A DNA stretch of 19,829 nucleotides, from assembly GCA_022839625.1 (NCBI GenBank), contig JALHJL010000064.1, positions 1 through 19,829 on the forward strand, in the 5' to 3' direction. Origin of the DNA: Phycisphaerales bacterium (GTDB lineage Bacteria; Planctomycetota; Phycisphaerae; UBA1845; Fen-1342). This document shows, in pieces, positions 6,507 through 14,335 of this stretch. The position numbers were made by a program, and so were the translations under genes. Numbering within the stretch: position 1 is the stretch's first letter; every line of letters begins with the position of its first letter. The notes below the pieces were generated by a model. It was given only the letters and a program-made list of their open reading frames with translations. It ran no database searches and was not told where the DNA came from.

Positions 6507-7786
6507 CGGGGGCCGGCGGGGCACATCAACACTCGCCGTCGCGGCGCGGCTGGCTGGCACTGGCGGGCGTGGGGCTTGTCTACGCCGTCGCGATTGCTTT
6601 CGTGGTCGCGTACCGCGCCGAAAGCACGAGCGACTTTCGCGACTTCTGGAGAAACGCGGTCCACTTCCGGGAGACGGGGCAAATCGCGGCGGACCTGGGC
6701 GTTCACAACTACCTGCCCTTCTTCACCACCTTCATGCTCCCCTGGGGCCTCCTGCCGCTGCGCGTGGCCGCCGCGGCCTTCGCCGTGCTCTCGCTCGTCT
6801 TGTTTGCCATTACGGTTGTGCTGGTCGAAAGCCTGCTTGACGACCGCGCGCGACGAGCGCCCCGCGCCGCCCTGCTGATCGCGATTGCGTTGATGTTGCC
6901 GTACGTGCATTCGTGTGCCGTGCTCGGCAACGTGGGGCTGCTGGTCCTGTTCCTGGCGGTCACCGCATGGTTCCTGGTCGAGCGCGGCCGCGAGTGGGAG
7001 GCCGGCGTGGCGCTTGGCCTGGCGACGCTGATCAAGCTCCTGCCCGCACTACTGATCCTCTTCTTCCTCCTGAAGCGTCGCTGGCGCGTGGCCGGCGCCG
7101 CCGCGGCGGTTACGGTCGCGTTCGGACTGGGGCTGCCGGCCCTGACCGTCGGATGGCAACAGACCCTGTCCCTGCACAAAGACTTCTACACACGCGCGGT
7201 GCGCGGCGGCTCGGCGATCGAGACCCTCACCAGCGAGCGGCCGACGAAGGCGCTGTATAGCAACAACGCCGTCCCGATCGTGCTGCGCCGCCTGCTTACT
7301 CCGGTCGACGGGGGCCGCGCCGACCACCACGGGCTGTACGTCAACGTGACGGACCTGCCGCGCGGCGCGGCCCTGGCGACCTATGTCGCGTTGCTGGCCG
7401 TGTTCGCGGGCGTGACCATCGCCTTGACGCTGCACGGCGCGAGGACTTGGCCGCCGGAAAGCACCGGTGCAGCCCTGGCGATCCGGGCACAATTCGGACA
7501 GTGGTGTTGTCTGATGCTGCTGGCGTCGCCGCTCGTCTGGACGCACTACCTGCCGTTGGTGTACTGGCCGGTGGCCGTCCTCGCCGATCGGCTGGAACGG
7601 ACGCGCCGTGCGGGGCGCACCTGCCGCCTCAGTGCTACGGCGCTGGTGTGCTGGCTGTTGGGGGCCCTGCTGCTGTCCTGGCCGGCCGCCCGGGCCGCGG
7701 GGGCACAGATCGCAAGCGTTGCGGCGGTGTGGCTGGCGACGACGGTGCTGATTCTGCGGTCACGCGCCCGGGCCGGACGCGGGTGA
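6503..7786 (+). CDS. GT87/DUF2029-family membrane glycosyltransferase
   Basis: A 427-residue polytopic membrane protein resembling family GT87 (DUF2029), GT-C-fold enzymes that use polyprenyl-phosphate mannose outside the membrane. The first helix (about 17-37) leads to STSDFRDFWRNAVHFRETG (42-60), whose Asp residues sit where GT-C enzymes carry the catalytic acid. A loop with NYLPFFTTFMLPWGLLPL follows. About eight to ten further hydrophobic segments come after it, including GLATLIKLLPALLILFFLLK and, late in the protein, SPLVWTHYLPLVYWPVAVL, both characteristic of the family. The start overlaps the synthase stop as ATGA, so translation is probably coupled. The synthase would make the lipid-linked mannose that this enzyme transfers; the acceptor is unknown. 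Confidence 0.85.
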   Translation: MTGAGGAHQHSPSRRGWLALAGVGLVYAVAIAFVVAYRAESTSDFRDFWRNAVHFRETGQIAADLGVHNYLPFFTTFMLPWGLLPLRVAAAAFAVLSLVLFAITVVLVESLLDDRARRAPRAALLIAIALMLPYVHSCAVLGNVGLLVLFLAVTAWFLVERGREWEAGVALGLATLIKLLPALLILFFLLKRRWRVAGAAAAVTVAFGLGLPALTVGWQQTLSLHKDFYTRAVRGGSAIETLTSERPTKALYSNNAVPIVLRRLLTPVDGGRADHHGLYVNVTDLPRGAALATYVALLAVFAGVTIALTLHGARTWPPESTGAALAIRAQFGQWCCLMLLASPLVWTHYLPLVYWPVAVLADRLERTRRAGRTCRLSATALVCWLLGALLLSWPAARAAGAQIASVAAVWLATTVLILRSRARAGRG

Positions 7787-7825
7787 TCCCCCCGGCGGCC
7801 CGAGACCGTGCGGCCCGCGCGGAAA

Positions 7826-7855
7826 CTGGCTTCCGCCGCCAAGGGCGGATAGATT
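7826..7855 (+). promoter_or_regulatory. Putative promoter of pyruvate kinase gene with an inverted repeat as spacer
   Basis: CTGGCT (7826-7831) and TAGATT (7850-7855) are separated by 18 bp. That spacer is exactly an inverted repeat, TCCGCC-GCCAAG-GGCGGA (7832-7849). The start codon lies 68 nt downstream of the -10. The match to consensus is moderate. The inverted repeat may be an operator or, alternatively, part of a terminator for the preceding glycosyltransferase gene. Confidence 0.35.
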
Positions 7856-7923
7856 CCGCGTTGTGCTCCGAACGGCGTCTCGGCCATTCGGCCCTGAGTG
7901 CCGTTCTTCTGCGAGGCCAGACC

Positions 7924-9384
7924 ATGCACGAGCCGAATGAACAACGCTTCCTCAGGACCAAGATCATTGCCACGCTGGGGCCTGCGACCGCCAATCGCGA
8001 GCGGCTCGCGCAGATGTTCGACCTGGGCCTGGACGTCTGCCGCCTCAACTTCAGCCACGGCGAGCTCGAAGAGCACCGCCGGACGCTTCAGCTCGTGCGG
8101 TCGCTCGCCGCCGAGCGCGGCGAGTACGTCGCCGTGATGGGGGACTTGTGCGGCCCGAAGATCCGATTGGGGCGCTTCCCCAACGGGCCGGTCGAGGTGG
8201 CCGTGGGCAGCGTGGTGCGGTTCGTGCGCGGCGAGGGGGAATGCAGCGCGTCGCGCCTGACCACCAGCTACGCGGGGCTGGTGGACGAGGTGGCGGTCGG
8301 GCACCGGATCATCGTCGATGACGGCCGGGTGCGGATGGCCGTCGTGGAACGTCGCGCGGATGAGCTGGTCTGCGAGTGCCAGACCGCCGGGCCGCTGGAC
8401 AGTCGCAAGGGCGTGAACCTGCCCGACACCCCGCTCGCCACGCCGGCCTTGACCGAAAAGGACCGCCGCGATCTGGGTTGGGCGATCGAGCACGACCTCG
8501 ATTACGTCGCCCTCTCGTTCGTCCGCCAGCCGGAAGACTTGTACGAGTTGCGGCGCATCATCAAGGAGCGCGGCAGCCCATTGCGCGTGATCGTCAAGAT
8601 CGAGAAGACTGAGGCGCTCTGGCACCTGGATGAGCTGATCGGCCATACCGACGGCGTGCTGGTCGCGCGCGGCGACTTGGGGGTGGAAACCGACCTCTGG
8701 CGCGTGCCGCTGGTCCAGAAGGACATCGTGGCGGATTGTCAGTTGGCGGGCGTCCCCGTGATCGTGGCCACCCAGATGCTCCAGAGCATGATCGACAACC
8801 CCTTGCCGACGCGGGCCGAAGTCAGCGACGTGGCCAACGCGATCCTGGACCGCGCCGACGCCGTCATGCTGTCCGGCGAGACGGCCATCGGCCGCTACCC
8901 GATCGAGGCGGTCGAGATGATGGGCAAGGTTGCCGCCGCCACCGAGGCGTACCTGGCCAAGCGCCCGCCGGCCGAGGGCCCGCGCTGCACCGCGGCCCGG
9001 TACCGCCCGACGGCCGCCGTCGCACACGCCGCCGTCGCCGCAGCGCTGGACCTGGGCGCCCGGCTGGTGGCCGTCTGGACGGCGACCGGCACGACGGTGC
9101 GCATGGTGGCCAAGCACCGCCTGCCCATCCCCGTGCTGGGATTGAGCTACGACGACCGCGTCTGCCGCCAGATGAGTCTGTTGTATGGGGTCGCGCCGGC
9201 GCAGGTGGAGCCCCTGGACAACCCGGCTGCGATGGCGGCCGCGCTCGACCGCGTGGTGCTCAACCGCGGGTTCGCGGTGCCCGGCGATCTCGTCGTGGTG
9301 GTCACGTCGACCAAGCCGACCACCCCCGGGGCCACGGACACCGTCCTCATCCGGCGGATCGGCGACAACGCGACGGGTCCGTAA
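7924..9384 (+). CDS. pyk: Pyruvate kinase
   Basis: A 486-residue pyruvate kinase, the last step of glycolysis, converting phosphoenolpyruvate and ADP to pyruvate and ATP in the cytosol. It has RTKIIATLGPA near the N-terminus, NFSHG, GDLCGPKIRLG, KGVNLP and FVRQPEDL. It also has the catalytic-lysine segment VIVKIEKTEAL, the metal/PEP motif VLVARGDLGVE and the signature VATQMLQSMIDNPLPTRAEV continuing to DRADAVMLSGETAIGRYP. The C-terminal allosteric domain is present (VAVWTATGTTVRMVAKHR) but its phosphate-binding loop differs from the usual SGxTAR. The length is normal. The ATG at 7924 has GAGG (7913-7916) 7 nt upstream; the frame remains open further upstream but without family similarity. The gene converges on the S41 peptidase gene with only 28 bp between stop codons. 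Confidence 0.96.
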   Translation: MHEPNEQRFLRTKIIATLGPATANRERLAQMFDLGLDVCRLNFSHGELEEHRRTLQLVRSLAAERGEYVAVMGDLCGPKIRLGRFPNGPVEVAVGSVVRFVRGEGECSASRLTTSYAGLVDEVAVGHRIIVDDGRVRMAVVERRADELVCECQTAGPLDSRKGVNLPDTPLATPALTEKDRRDLGWAIEHDLDYVALSFVRQPEDLYELRRIIKERGSPLRVIVKIEKTEALWHLDELIGHTDGVLVARGDLGVETDLWRVPLVQKDIVADCQLAGVPVIVATQMLQSMIDNPLPTRAEVSDVANAILDRADAVMLSGETAIGRYPIEAVEMMGKVAAATEAYLAKRPPAEGPRCTAARYRPTAAVAHAAVAAALDLGARLVAVWTATGTTVRMVAKHRLPIPVLGLSYDDRVCRQMSLLYGVAPAQVEPLDNPAAMAAALDRVVLNRGFAVPGDLVVVVTSTKPTTPGATDTVLIRRIGDNATGP

Positions 9385-9412
9385 TACCCAGTGATGGGGT
9401 GGACGCCGCGGA

Positions 9413-10606
9413 CTACCTGGTCAGCTCCGCGATCGCCCGCTCGACAACGTAGTCATGCTCGCCATCGAAGCTCGCGTCGGGGGCGACTTCGATGTCCGGG
9501 GCGATGCCGCGGTCTTCGATCTCCACCATCGCCGGCGTGTACGCGACCCAGGTCGGGATGCGCAGCTTCACGCCGTTATCGAGCGTGACCTCGGTCGGGT
9601 TGCCCGAGCTGCCGCGGGTCGTCGTGCCGATCAGCGTCACGTTGGGACGGGCCTGCATCATGAGCGTGAACCACTCGGCGGAGCTCATGCAACGGCCGCT
9701 GATGAGACAGGCGACCGGGCCCGCGTAGGTGTGGCCGTCGCTGGGCTGGAGCACCTTGTCCTGCAACGCGGCGAAGTCGTCATGATTCGGGCCGTTGCGG
9801 GTCTTCGTGTGGCCGTACGTCAGGGACTCCAGCGTGAAGTGCCCCGCGATCCGGGCGGCGAAGGTCTCGTCGCCGCCATTGTTCGGCCGCAGGTCCAGGA
9901 TCAGTCCGGCCGCGCCGGCGTAGGTGTCGAACAGGCCGTTGATGTCCTGGGCGGTGATGCCGCCGGTGGCCGCCGCATCCAGCGTGTCTACGCGGATGTA
10001 GGCGATGTTGTCCTGGAACCAGGAGTGCCGGATGACATTGTCGCCGATCGTCTCGTACGTGTTGTCGTTCGTGTAACGCCTGCGGGGCGTCGAGGGGTAC
10101 GTCTGCGGGATCTCCCGCGCGTAGACCTCCACGTAGGTGTTGTCCGGCTTCTGGACGCTCACGTGCCAGTCGTGCAGCTCGCGGAGCATGGGCGCGAGGG
10201 CCTCGGCGAAGGCATCCGGCGAGAGGTCCTGGGCGAAGTCCGGGCGGTGCTGGGCCCGGAGCGCGTTCCAGTCGATGCCCTTGTAACGAAAGTAGGAATA
10301 CGTCTGGTCGAACGCGGACCACGCCTGGTCGAACAGAGCTTGCGCACCCGTCGTCGTCGGCTGGTTGGCGTCGTTCGGTTCGTCGTCGCCGCCGGCGGGA
10401 TCGTTGCCGTCGAGCGGGTCGAAGTCGTCATCCCAGTCGGCAGGGTCGTCGTCGTCGAACGGATCGAAGTCGTCGTCGATGCCGCTTGGATCGTCGAGAT
10501 CGAACGGGTCGTCAAAGTCGGGGAACAGTCCGTTGGTCGGACAGCCGCCGGGCACCAGCGTAACCACCAGGGACAACAGCAATGCGCCACAGAACCATCG
10601 CATCAT
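9413..10606 (-). CDS. S41-family peptidase, putative lipoprotein with Asp-rich linker
   Basis: A 397-residue exported protein. The N-terminus MMRWFCGALLLSLVVTLVPGGC is a signal peptide ending at Cys22. PGGC is a poor lipobox (Pro at -3), so lipid attachment is likely but not certain. Residues 27-76 form an Asp/Pro-rich linker. The catalytic region follows: LRELHDWHVSV (141-151) matches the family's conserved HD/DGH region, GLILDLRPNNGGDE (234-247) is the S41 core strand and glycine turn, and LISGRCMSSAEW (301-312) holds the probable nucleophile Ser308 or Ser309. TRGSSGNPTEV (330-340) follows. This resembles tricorn/C-terminal-processing-type serine peptidases acting on protein tails outside the cytoplasm. 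No PDZ domain is obvious. The start codons at 10606 and 10603 are adjacent; AGGAGG and GAAGG lie upstream. The substrate is unknown. Confidence 0.85.
   Translation of the reverse strand: MMRWFCGALLLSLVVTLVPGGCPTNGLFPDFDDPFDLDDPSGIDDDFDPFDDDDPADWDDDFDPLDGNDPAGGDDEPNDANQPTTTGAQALFDQAWSAFDQTYSYFRYKGIDWNALRAQHRPDFAQDLSPDAFAEALAPMLRELHDWHVSVQKPDNTYVEVYAREIPQTYPSTPRRRYTNDNTYETIGDNVIRHSWFQDNIAYIRVDTLDAAATGGITAQDINGLFDTYAGAAGLILDLRPNNGGDETFAARIAGHFTLESLTYGHTKTRNGPNHDDFAALQDKVLQPSDGHTYAGPVACLISGRCMSSAEWFTLMMQARPNVTLIGTTTRGSSGNPTEVTLDNGVKLRIPTWVAYTPAMVEIEDRGIAPDIEVAPDASFDGEHDYVVERAIAELTR
10379..10528 (-). repeat. Coding repeat: Asp-rich linker in the S41 protein
   Basis: Codons 27-76 of the peptidase gene encode a low-complexity run built on DDDFDP. 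Two near-copies of about 14 residues can be aligned: DDDFDPFDDDDPAD and DDDFDPLDGNDPAG, preceded by the looser DFDDPFDLDDPSG. It reads as a tandem expansion of roughly 42-45 bp. Spaced Asp residues could bind calcium, but no strict EF-hand or dockerin loop is present. Confidence 0.7.
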
Positions 10607-10673
10607 GGGAGCACCTTCCTCCTGCCGAGGCCGATCAGACTCATCGCGAACCGACGCCGCATGACATTCCGCC

Positions 10674-10704
10674 CATCCTAGCGGAACCGGGAGCGGTCCT
10701 GACA
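10674..10704 (-). promoter_or_regulatory. Possible promoter of the S41 peptidase gene
   Basis: On the minus strand TTGTCA (10699-10704) and TAGGAT (10674-10679) are separated by 19 bp, about 68 nt before the start codon. The spacing is longer than ideal. A perfect TTGACA occurs further upstream (10727-10732) but has no good -10 at 16-18 bp. Confidence 0.3.
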
Positions 10705-10715
10705 AGAAACTGCTA

Positions 10716-10875
10716 TTGATCGGGCGATGTCAACTGGTGCGGGAATGGACCCCGCGGGGAGGACATGTCGCCGTTCGAATGGGGGCCTGCGCACCACAGC
10801 CTGCACAGCCTGCCGGCTGCACCTCGCGAGCTGAACTGGAATCAGATTCCGACGGCGGGCTGATCGGGCGATCAG
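10716..10875. repeat. Intergenic region with 12-bp direct repeats and small palindromes
   Basis: TGATCGGGCGAT occurs at 10716-10727 and again at 10861-10872, flanking 133 bp without a credible gene. The second copy is part of CTGATC-GGGC-GATCAG (10860-10875), which overlaps the rpmB stop codon. Inside lie CCCCGCGGGG (10750-10759), the tandem 9-mer CACAGCCTG twice (10795-10812) and the palindrome GGAATC-A-GATTCC (10838-10850). Any of the stems could end rpmB transcription, but none has a U-tract. Confidence 0.5.
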
Positions 10876-11141
10876 GACTCGGCCGGAGGCGGCGGCGGTG
10901 ACCAGTCACGCTTGGCGGGCTTGACGATCTCGCCCATGCGAATGGCCTTGGCACTCACGCGAATCCGCGTGACATGCCCGTCGACAACCGCCCGGACACG
11001 CTGGATGTTCGGCTTGAACTTGCGCTTGGTAATGCCGGTGACCTTGCGGCCCACCCCGCCCAGGTACTTGGCCTTGCCGCGCCGCGAGATCGAACTGCCG
11101 GATATCGTCTTCTTCCCGGTAATCGGGCACTTCCGGGCCAT
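10872..11141 (-). CDS. rpmB: 50S ribosomal protein L28
   Basis: An 89-residue L28, a large-subunit protein that binds 23S rRNA. The N-terminus MARKCPITGKKTISGSSISRR and the body FKPNIQRVRAVVDGHVTRIRVSAKAI are typical of bacterial L28. Only one zinc-type Cys (Cys5) is visible, so it is probably a form without a complete four-Cys zinc site. The C-terminal end PPPPPAES is an unusual short Pro tail. The ATG at 11141 was chosen because it starts the conserved MARKC sequence and has GAGGG just upstream; an in-frame TTG at 11156 is less likely. The gene has a strong promoter and is divergent from the Xaa-Pro peptidase operon. Confidence 0.95.
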   Translation of the reverse strand: MARKCPITGKKTISGSSISRRGKAKYLGGVGRKVTGITKRKFKPNIQRVRAVVDGHVTRIRVSAKAIRMGEIVKPAKRDWSPPPPPAES

Positions 11142-11203
11142 AACACCCTCGACCAATTCCGCTTGGACTCACTGCGCCGGGGCATCCCAAACGCGAATTC
11201 GCT

Positions 11204-11232
11204 ATTGTAGCCCAACCGACGCCGGCGGTCAA
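11204..11232 (-). promoter_or_regulatory. Promoter of rpmB
   Basis: On the minus strand TTGACC (11227-11232) and TACAAT (11204-11209) are separated by exactly 17 bp. Each hexamer matches consensus at five of six positions. This is the best promoter in the window, as expected for a ribosomal protein gene. Transcription would start near 11197, giving a leader of about 55 nt. Confidence 0.75.
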
Positions 11233-11260
11233 AGGCCCCACAAAAACGTTGCCTGGACAA

Positions 11261-11290
11261 CTGGCACTCGCCCCCCGTCGGCGGTAAATT
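11261..11290 (+). promoter_or_regulatory. Possible promoter of the Xaa-Pro peptidase-accBC operon
   Basis: CTGGCA (11261-11266) and TAAATT (11285-11290) are separated by 18 bp, each matching consensus at four of six positions. They lie about 74 nt before the peptidase ATG, in the region divergent from rpmB. Confidence 0.35.
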
Positions 11291-11363
11291 CGCCGCTCGC
11301 ACGGGGCACTTGGCCAGACGTTTGCCCCGATCCAGTTGGACGCGACTCGGAGCCAGCGCCACC

Positions 11364-12458
11364 ATGAAGAAGAGCGACAAGCCCGTACCGGAACCTTACT
11401 CCATTCGCATCAAAAAGTTACGCGACGAGATGGGCCGCCGGAAGATCGACGGCTACCTCATTCAGGACCGCATGGACCAGTATTGGACCACGGGCTTCAC
11501 CGGCGAGGACGGCCCCGTCCTGCTGACCCAGCGCGCCGTCGTTTTGCTCACCGACGGGCGTTTTGATGAGGCCGCCGACCGCGAGGCCCCGTATGCCCGC
11601 AAGGTGCTGCGGAAGAAGCGCACCCCGGACGAGACCGTCCGTGAAGTGCGCCGCGGCAAGGTGAAGAAGCTGGGCTTCAACCCGGACCACATGAACGTCC
11701 GTGAGTACAACGCCCTGAAGAAGCTGGCGGCCCCCGCGCGCCTGGTCCCCACGGAGGGACTCGTGACGCCGTTTCGGGCCTGCAAGGACGCCGGCGAGGT
11801 GAACCGCCTGCGAACCGCCATTCGCGTCGCCGAGGAGGCGTTCGAGCGCCTGCGCCAATGGCTGCAGCCCGGACAGACCGAGCGCGAAATCGCGGCGCGG
11901 CTCGTCTACGAGATGCAGCAGCTTGGCGCACAGGGCGAGACGTTTCCCTCCATCGTCGCAGTCGGGGCAAACTCATCGCTGCCGCACTATGAGCCCGGCA
12001 ACGGCAAGCTGGTCGAAAACGAAATCCTGCTGATCGACTGGGGCGCCCGCGTGGAATGGTACGGCAGCGACCTGACCCGCGTGCTGTGGCTCGGTCGCAT
12101 CCCCGACCGGATGAAGGACGTGTTCCGCGTCGTTCGCGAGGCCCACGATCGGGCGATTGAAGCCGTCAAGCCGGGGGTCAAAGCGCGGGCCGTGGACGCC
12201 GTCGCGCGAGGCATCATTCAGAAAGCCGGCTATGGCAAGCTCTTTAACCACGGGCTGGGGCACGGGCTGGGGATCGTGGCCCACGAATCGCCACGGGTGA
12301 ACAAGATCTCGAAGGACATCCTCAAGCCCGGCATGGTTATCACGATCGAGCCGGGCGTGTACTTGCCGGGCGTCGGCGGGGTACGGCTTGAAGACGACGT
12401 GTTGGTCACGGACACGGGTTACGAGGTGTTGTCTACGTTGCCGGTCGAATTCACATGA
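11364..12458 (+). CDS. Xaa-Pro aminopeptidase/dipeptidase, M24 family
   Basis: A 364-residue M24B metallopeptidase (pita-bread fold) that cleaves peptide bonds next to proline in the cytosol. The N-terminal creatinase-type domain (about 1-125) includes IDGYLIQDRMDQYWTTGFTG. The catalytic domain carries the five expected metal ligands: Asp in LLIDWGA, Asp in GSDLTRV, His in NHGLGHGLGI, Glu in VITIEPGVY and Glu in GGVRLEDDV. The length is normal for the short bacterial form. I chose the ATG at 11364 (MKKSDKPVPEPY); a TTG at 11310 is in frame but gives no family similarity. Its stop overlaps the accB start as ATGA. Bacterial genomes often have peptidase-efp-accB-accC in this order; here efp is missing. 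Confidence 0.92.
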   Translation: MKKSDKPVPEPYSIRIKKLRDEMGRRKIDGYLIQDRMDQYWTTGFTGEDGPVLLTQRAVVLLTDGRFDEAADREAPYARKVLRKKRTPDETVREVRRGKVKKLGFNPDHMNVREYNALKKLAAPARLVPTEGLVTPFRACKDAGEVNRLRTAIRVAEEAFERLRQWLQPGQTEREIAARLVYEMQQLGAQGETFPSIVAVGANSSLPHYEPGNGKLVENEILLIDWGARVEWYGSDLTRVLWLGRIPDRMKDVFRVVREAHDRAIEAVKPGVKARAVDAVARGIIQKAGYGKLFNHGLGHGLGIVAHESPRVNKISKDILKPGMVITIEPGVYLPGVGGVRLEDDVLVTDTGYEVLSTLPVEFT

Positions 12459-12964
12459 GCCAGCAAAAGAGCAAAGAAACTGACGGCGAGCCGGGCGTGA
12501 AATTGCCGATGGACCTGAAGCATCTCAAGAGCCTCATCGAGCTCATGGTCGATAACGATCTGAGCCGTATGGAGTTACGCGAGGGTGACTCGCACATCTT
12601 GCTGCGACGCGGACAGCCCGCGCTGACGACGGCCCCGCCGGCGGTGCATCCGATTCTGTCCGCGCCGAATCCGCCGGCGGACTCCAAGGTTGGCGCGCCC
12701 GTTGCCGCAACCGAAGTGCAAGACGAGCTGCTGATTCGCTCCCCGATGGTGGGAACCTTCTACGCCAGTGCGGACCCCGAGTCTCCGCCGTTCGTGAACA
12801 TCGGGTCGATCGTGGAACCGGACACGGTGGTGTGTCTGATCGAGGCGATGAAGGTGTTCAACGAGCTCAAGGCGGAGGTCGCCGGGCGGATTACGAGGGT
12901 CCTGGTGAAGACCGCGGAGGCGGTGGAGTTCGATCAACCGCTGTTCGCCGTGAGCCGGGCGTGA
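12455..12964 (+). CDS. accB: Biotin carboxyl carrier protein of acetyl-CoA carboxylase
   Basis: A 169-residue BCCP, which carries carboxybiotin between biotin carboxylase and the carboxyltransferase in fatty-acid synthesis. The N-terminal part (about 15-52, MDLKHLKSLIELMVDNDL...MELREG) is the usual AccB helical region. A Pro/Ala-rich linker (about 54-88) follows. The biotinyl domain (about 92-168) has RSPMVGTFYASADPESPPFV and the biotinylation motif CLIEAMKVFNE, with Lys133 as the modified residue. The start overlaps the peptidase stop as ATGA. The stop overlaps a possible GTG start of accC, so the three genes look like one operon with coupled translation. Confidence 0.96.
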   Translation: MSQQKSKETDGEPGVKLPMDLKHLKSLIELMVDNDLSRMELREGDSHILLRRGQPALTTAPPAVHPILSAPNPPADSKVGAPVAATEVQDELLIRSPMVGTFYASADPESPPFVNIGSIVEPDTVVCLIEAMKVFNELKAEVAGRITRVLVKTAEAVEFDQPLFAVSRA

Positions 12965-12981
12965 GCCGGAGTGGGGTGCGC

Positions 12982-14334
12982 ATGTTCACGCGGATCCTGG
13001 TGGCCAACCGCGGGGAGATTGCCCTGCGGATCATCCGCGCGTGCCGGGACATGGGCATCGAGGCGATCGCAGTCTATTCGCGTGCGGACCGCGACGCCGC
13101 CTACCTGAACCTGGCCCACGACGCCATCTGCATCGGCCCCGAGACTCCAGCCCAGTCCTATCTGAACGCGGCCGCCATCCTTTCGGCCGCCGAGATCGCC
13201 GACGTGCAGGCCATTCACCCCGGGTACGGCTTTCTGGCGGAGAACCCGAAATTCGCCCAGATGTGCCGGGACTGCAAGATCGAGTTCATCGGGCCCAGCG
13301 CGGAGGCGATGCAGAAGCTCGGCGACAAGGTGCAGGCCCGCAAGCTCGCCCGCGAAGCGAAAGTGCCGATCGTTCCGGGCAGCAGCGGCACGGTGGGCAC
13401 CGATGACGAGGCCGTGGCCCTGGCCGCGAAGATCGGATACCCGGTCATGATCAAGGCGGCGGCCGGCGGGGGCGGTCGCGGCATGCGTACCGCGCACAAC
13501 GAGGCCACGCTCCGCTCCAGCTTCCGGCACGCTCGAACCGAGGCCGAGGCCGCGTTCAAGGACGGCAGTCTGTACATCGAGAAACTGATCGAGCGGCCGC
13601 GCCACGTCGAGGTGCAACTGCTGGGAGATCAGCGCGGCAACATCATCCATTTGTGGGAGCGTGATTGTTCGCTCCAACGACGCCACCAGAAGCTGGTCGA
13701 GGAATCCCCCTCGCCGCACATCGGCGCCCGCACGCGCGAGAAGCTGTGCAACGCCGCGGTGCGTTTGGCCCGCGCGGCCGGCTATCACTCGGCGGGCACG
13801 TGCGAGTTTCTCCTGGATGAGGACGAGAGCTTCTACTTCATGGAGGTCAATGCGCGCGTCCAGGTGGAGCACCCGGTAACCGAGCTCGTGACCGGCGAGG
13901 ACATCGTTCAGTGGCAAATCCGCATCGCGGCGGGGGAGCCGCTGAAGCTGCGGCAGGAGCACGTCAAGCAAAGCGGTTCGGCCATCGAGTGCCGCATTAA
14001 CGCCGAGAGCCCCAGCAACGACTTCCGCCCGTGCCCTGGGACCATCAGCACGTTCATCCCGCCGGGCGGCCCCGGCGTGCGGCTGGATACCCACGCGCAC
14101 GCCGGCTACTACGTAAGCCCCTACTACGATTCGCTGATCTCCAAGCTGCTCGTGCACCGGCCGACGCGGGCCGAGGCCGTGCACGCCATGCGCCGGGCAT
14201 TGGAGGAGTTCGTGATCCAGCCGCTGGACACGACCATCCCGCTGCATAAGGCGATTATGGAGCACGCCGATTTCGTCAAGGGCCGCGTGGACACCGGCTT
14301 CATCGAGCGGACTTTCAGCCTCGCAGGGAAGTAG
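12982..14334 (+). CDS. accC: Biotin carboxylase subunit of acetyl-CoA carboxylase
   Basis: A 450-residue biotin carboxylase, ATP-grasp fold, which carboxylates the biotin on AccB. It shows MFTRILVANRGEIALRIIRA at the N-terminus, VQAIHPGYGFLAEN and FIGPSAEAMQKLGDK. The ATP-binding glycine loop is IKAAAGGGGRGMR, followed by EKLIERPRHVEVQLLGD, HLWERDCSLQRRHQKLVEE-type residues and the catalytic/metal motif FMEVNARVQVEHPVTE. The last differs slightly from the common MEMNTRVQVEH. The C-terminal domain includes ECRINAESP and YYDSLISKLL. The length is normal. ATG 12982 was chosen for MFTRIL; an in-frame GTG at 12961 overlaps the accB stop and would add seven residues. No accA or accD is in the window. 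Confidence 0.96.
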   Translation: MFTRILVANRGEIALRIIRACRDMGIEAIAVYSRADRDAAYLNLAHDAICIGPETPAQSYLNAAAILSAAEIADVQAIHPGYGFLAENPKFAQMCRDCKIEFIGPSAEAMQKLGDKVQARKLAREAKVPIVPGSSGTVGTDDEAVALAAKIGYPVMIKAAAGGGGRGMRTAHNEATLRSSFRHARTEAEAAFKDGSLYIEKLIERPRHVEVQLLGDQRGNIIHLWERDCSLQRRHQKLVEESPSPHIGARTREKLCNAAVRLARAAGYHSAGTCEFLLDEDESFYFMEVNARVQVEHPVTELVTGEDIVQWQIRIAAGEPLKLRQEHVKQSGSAIECRINAESPSNDFRPCPGTISTFIPPGGPGVRLDTHAHAGYYVSPYYDSLISKLLVHRPTRAEAVHAMRRALEEFVIQPLDTTIPLHKAIMEHADFVKGRVDTGFIERTFSLAGK

Positions 14335-14335
14335 A

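Noticed and set aside
7546..9117. 523-codon open frame antisense to pyruvate kinase
   Set aside because: Low-complexity mirror of a well-conserved gene; no recognisable motif.
9455..10681. 408-codon open frame antisense to the S41 peptidase
   Set aside because: Its Val/Arg-rich sequence is generated by the opposite strand's Asp-rich and biased codons; the S41 protein has signal peptide and active-site motifs.
12934..14265. 443-codon open frame antisense to accC
   Set aside because: Codon-bias shadow of accC with His/Arg/Val-rich composition.
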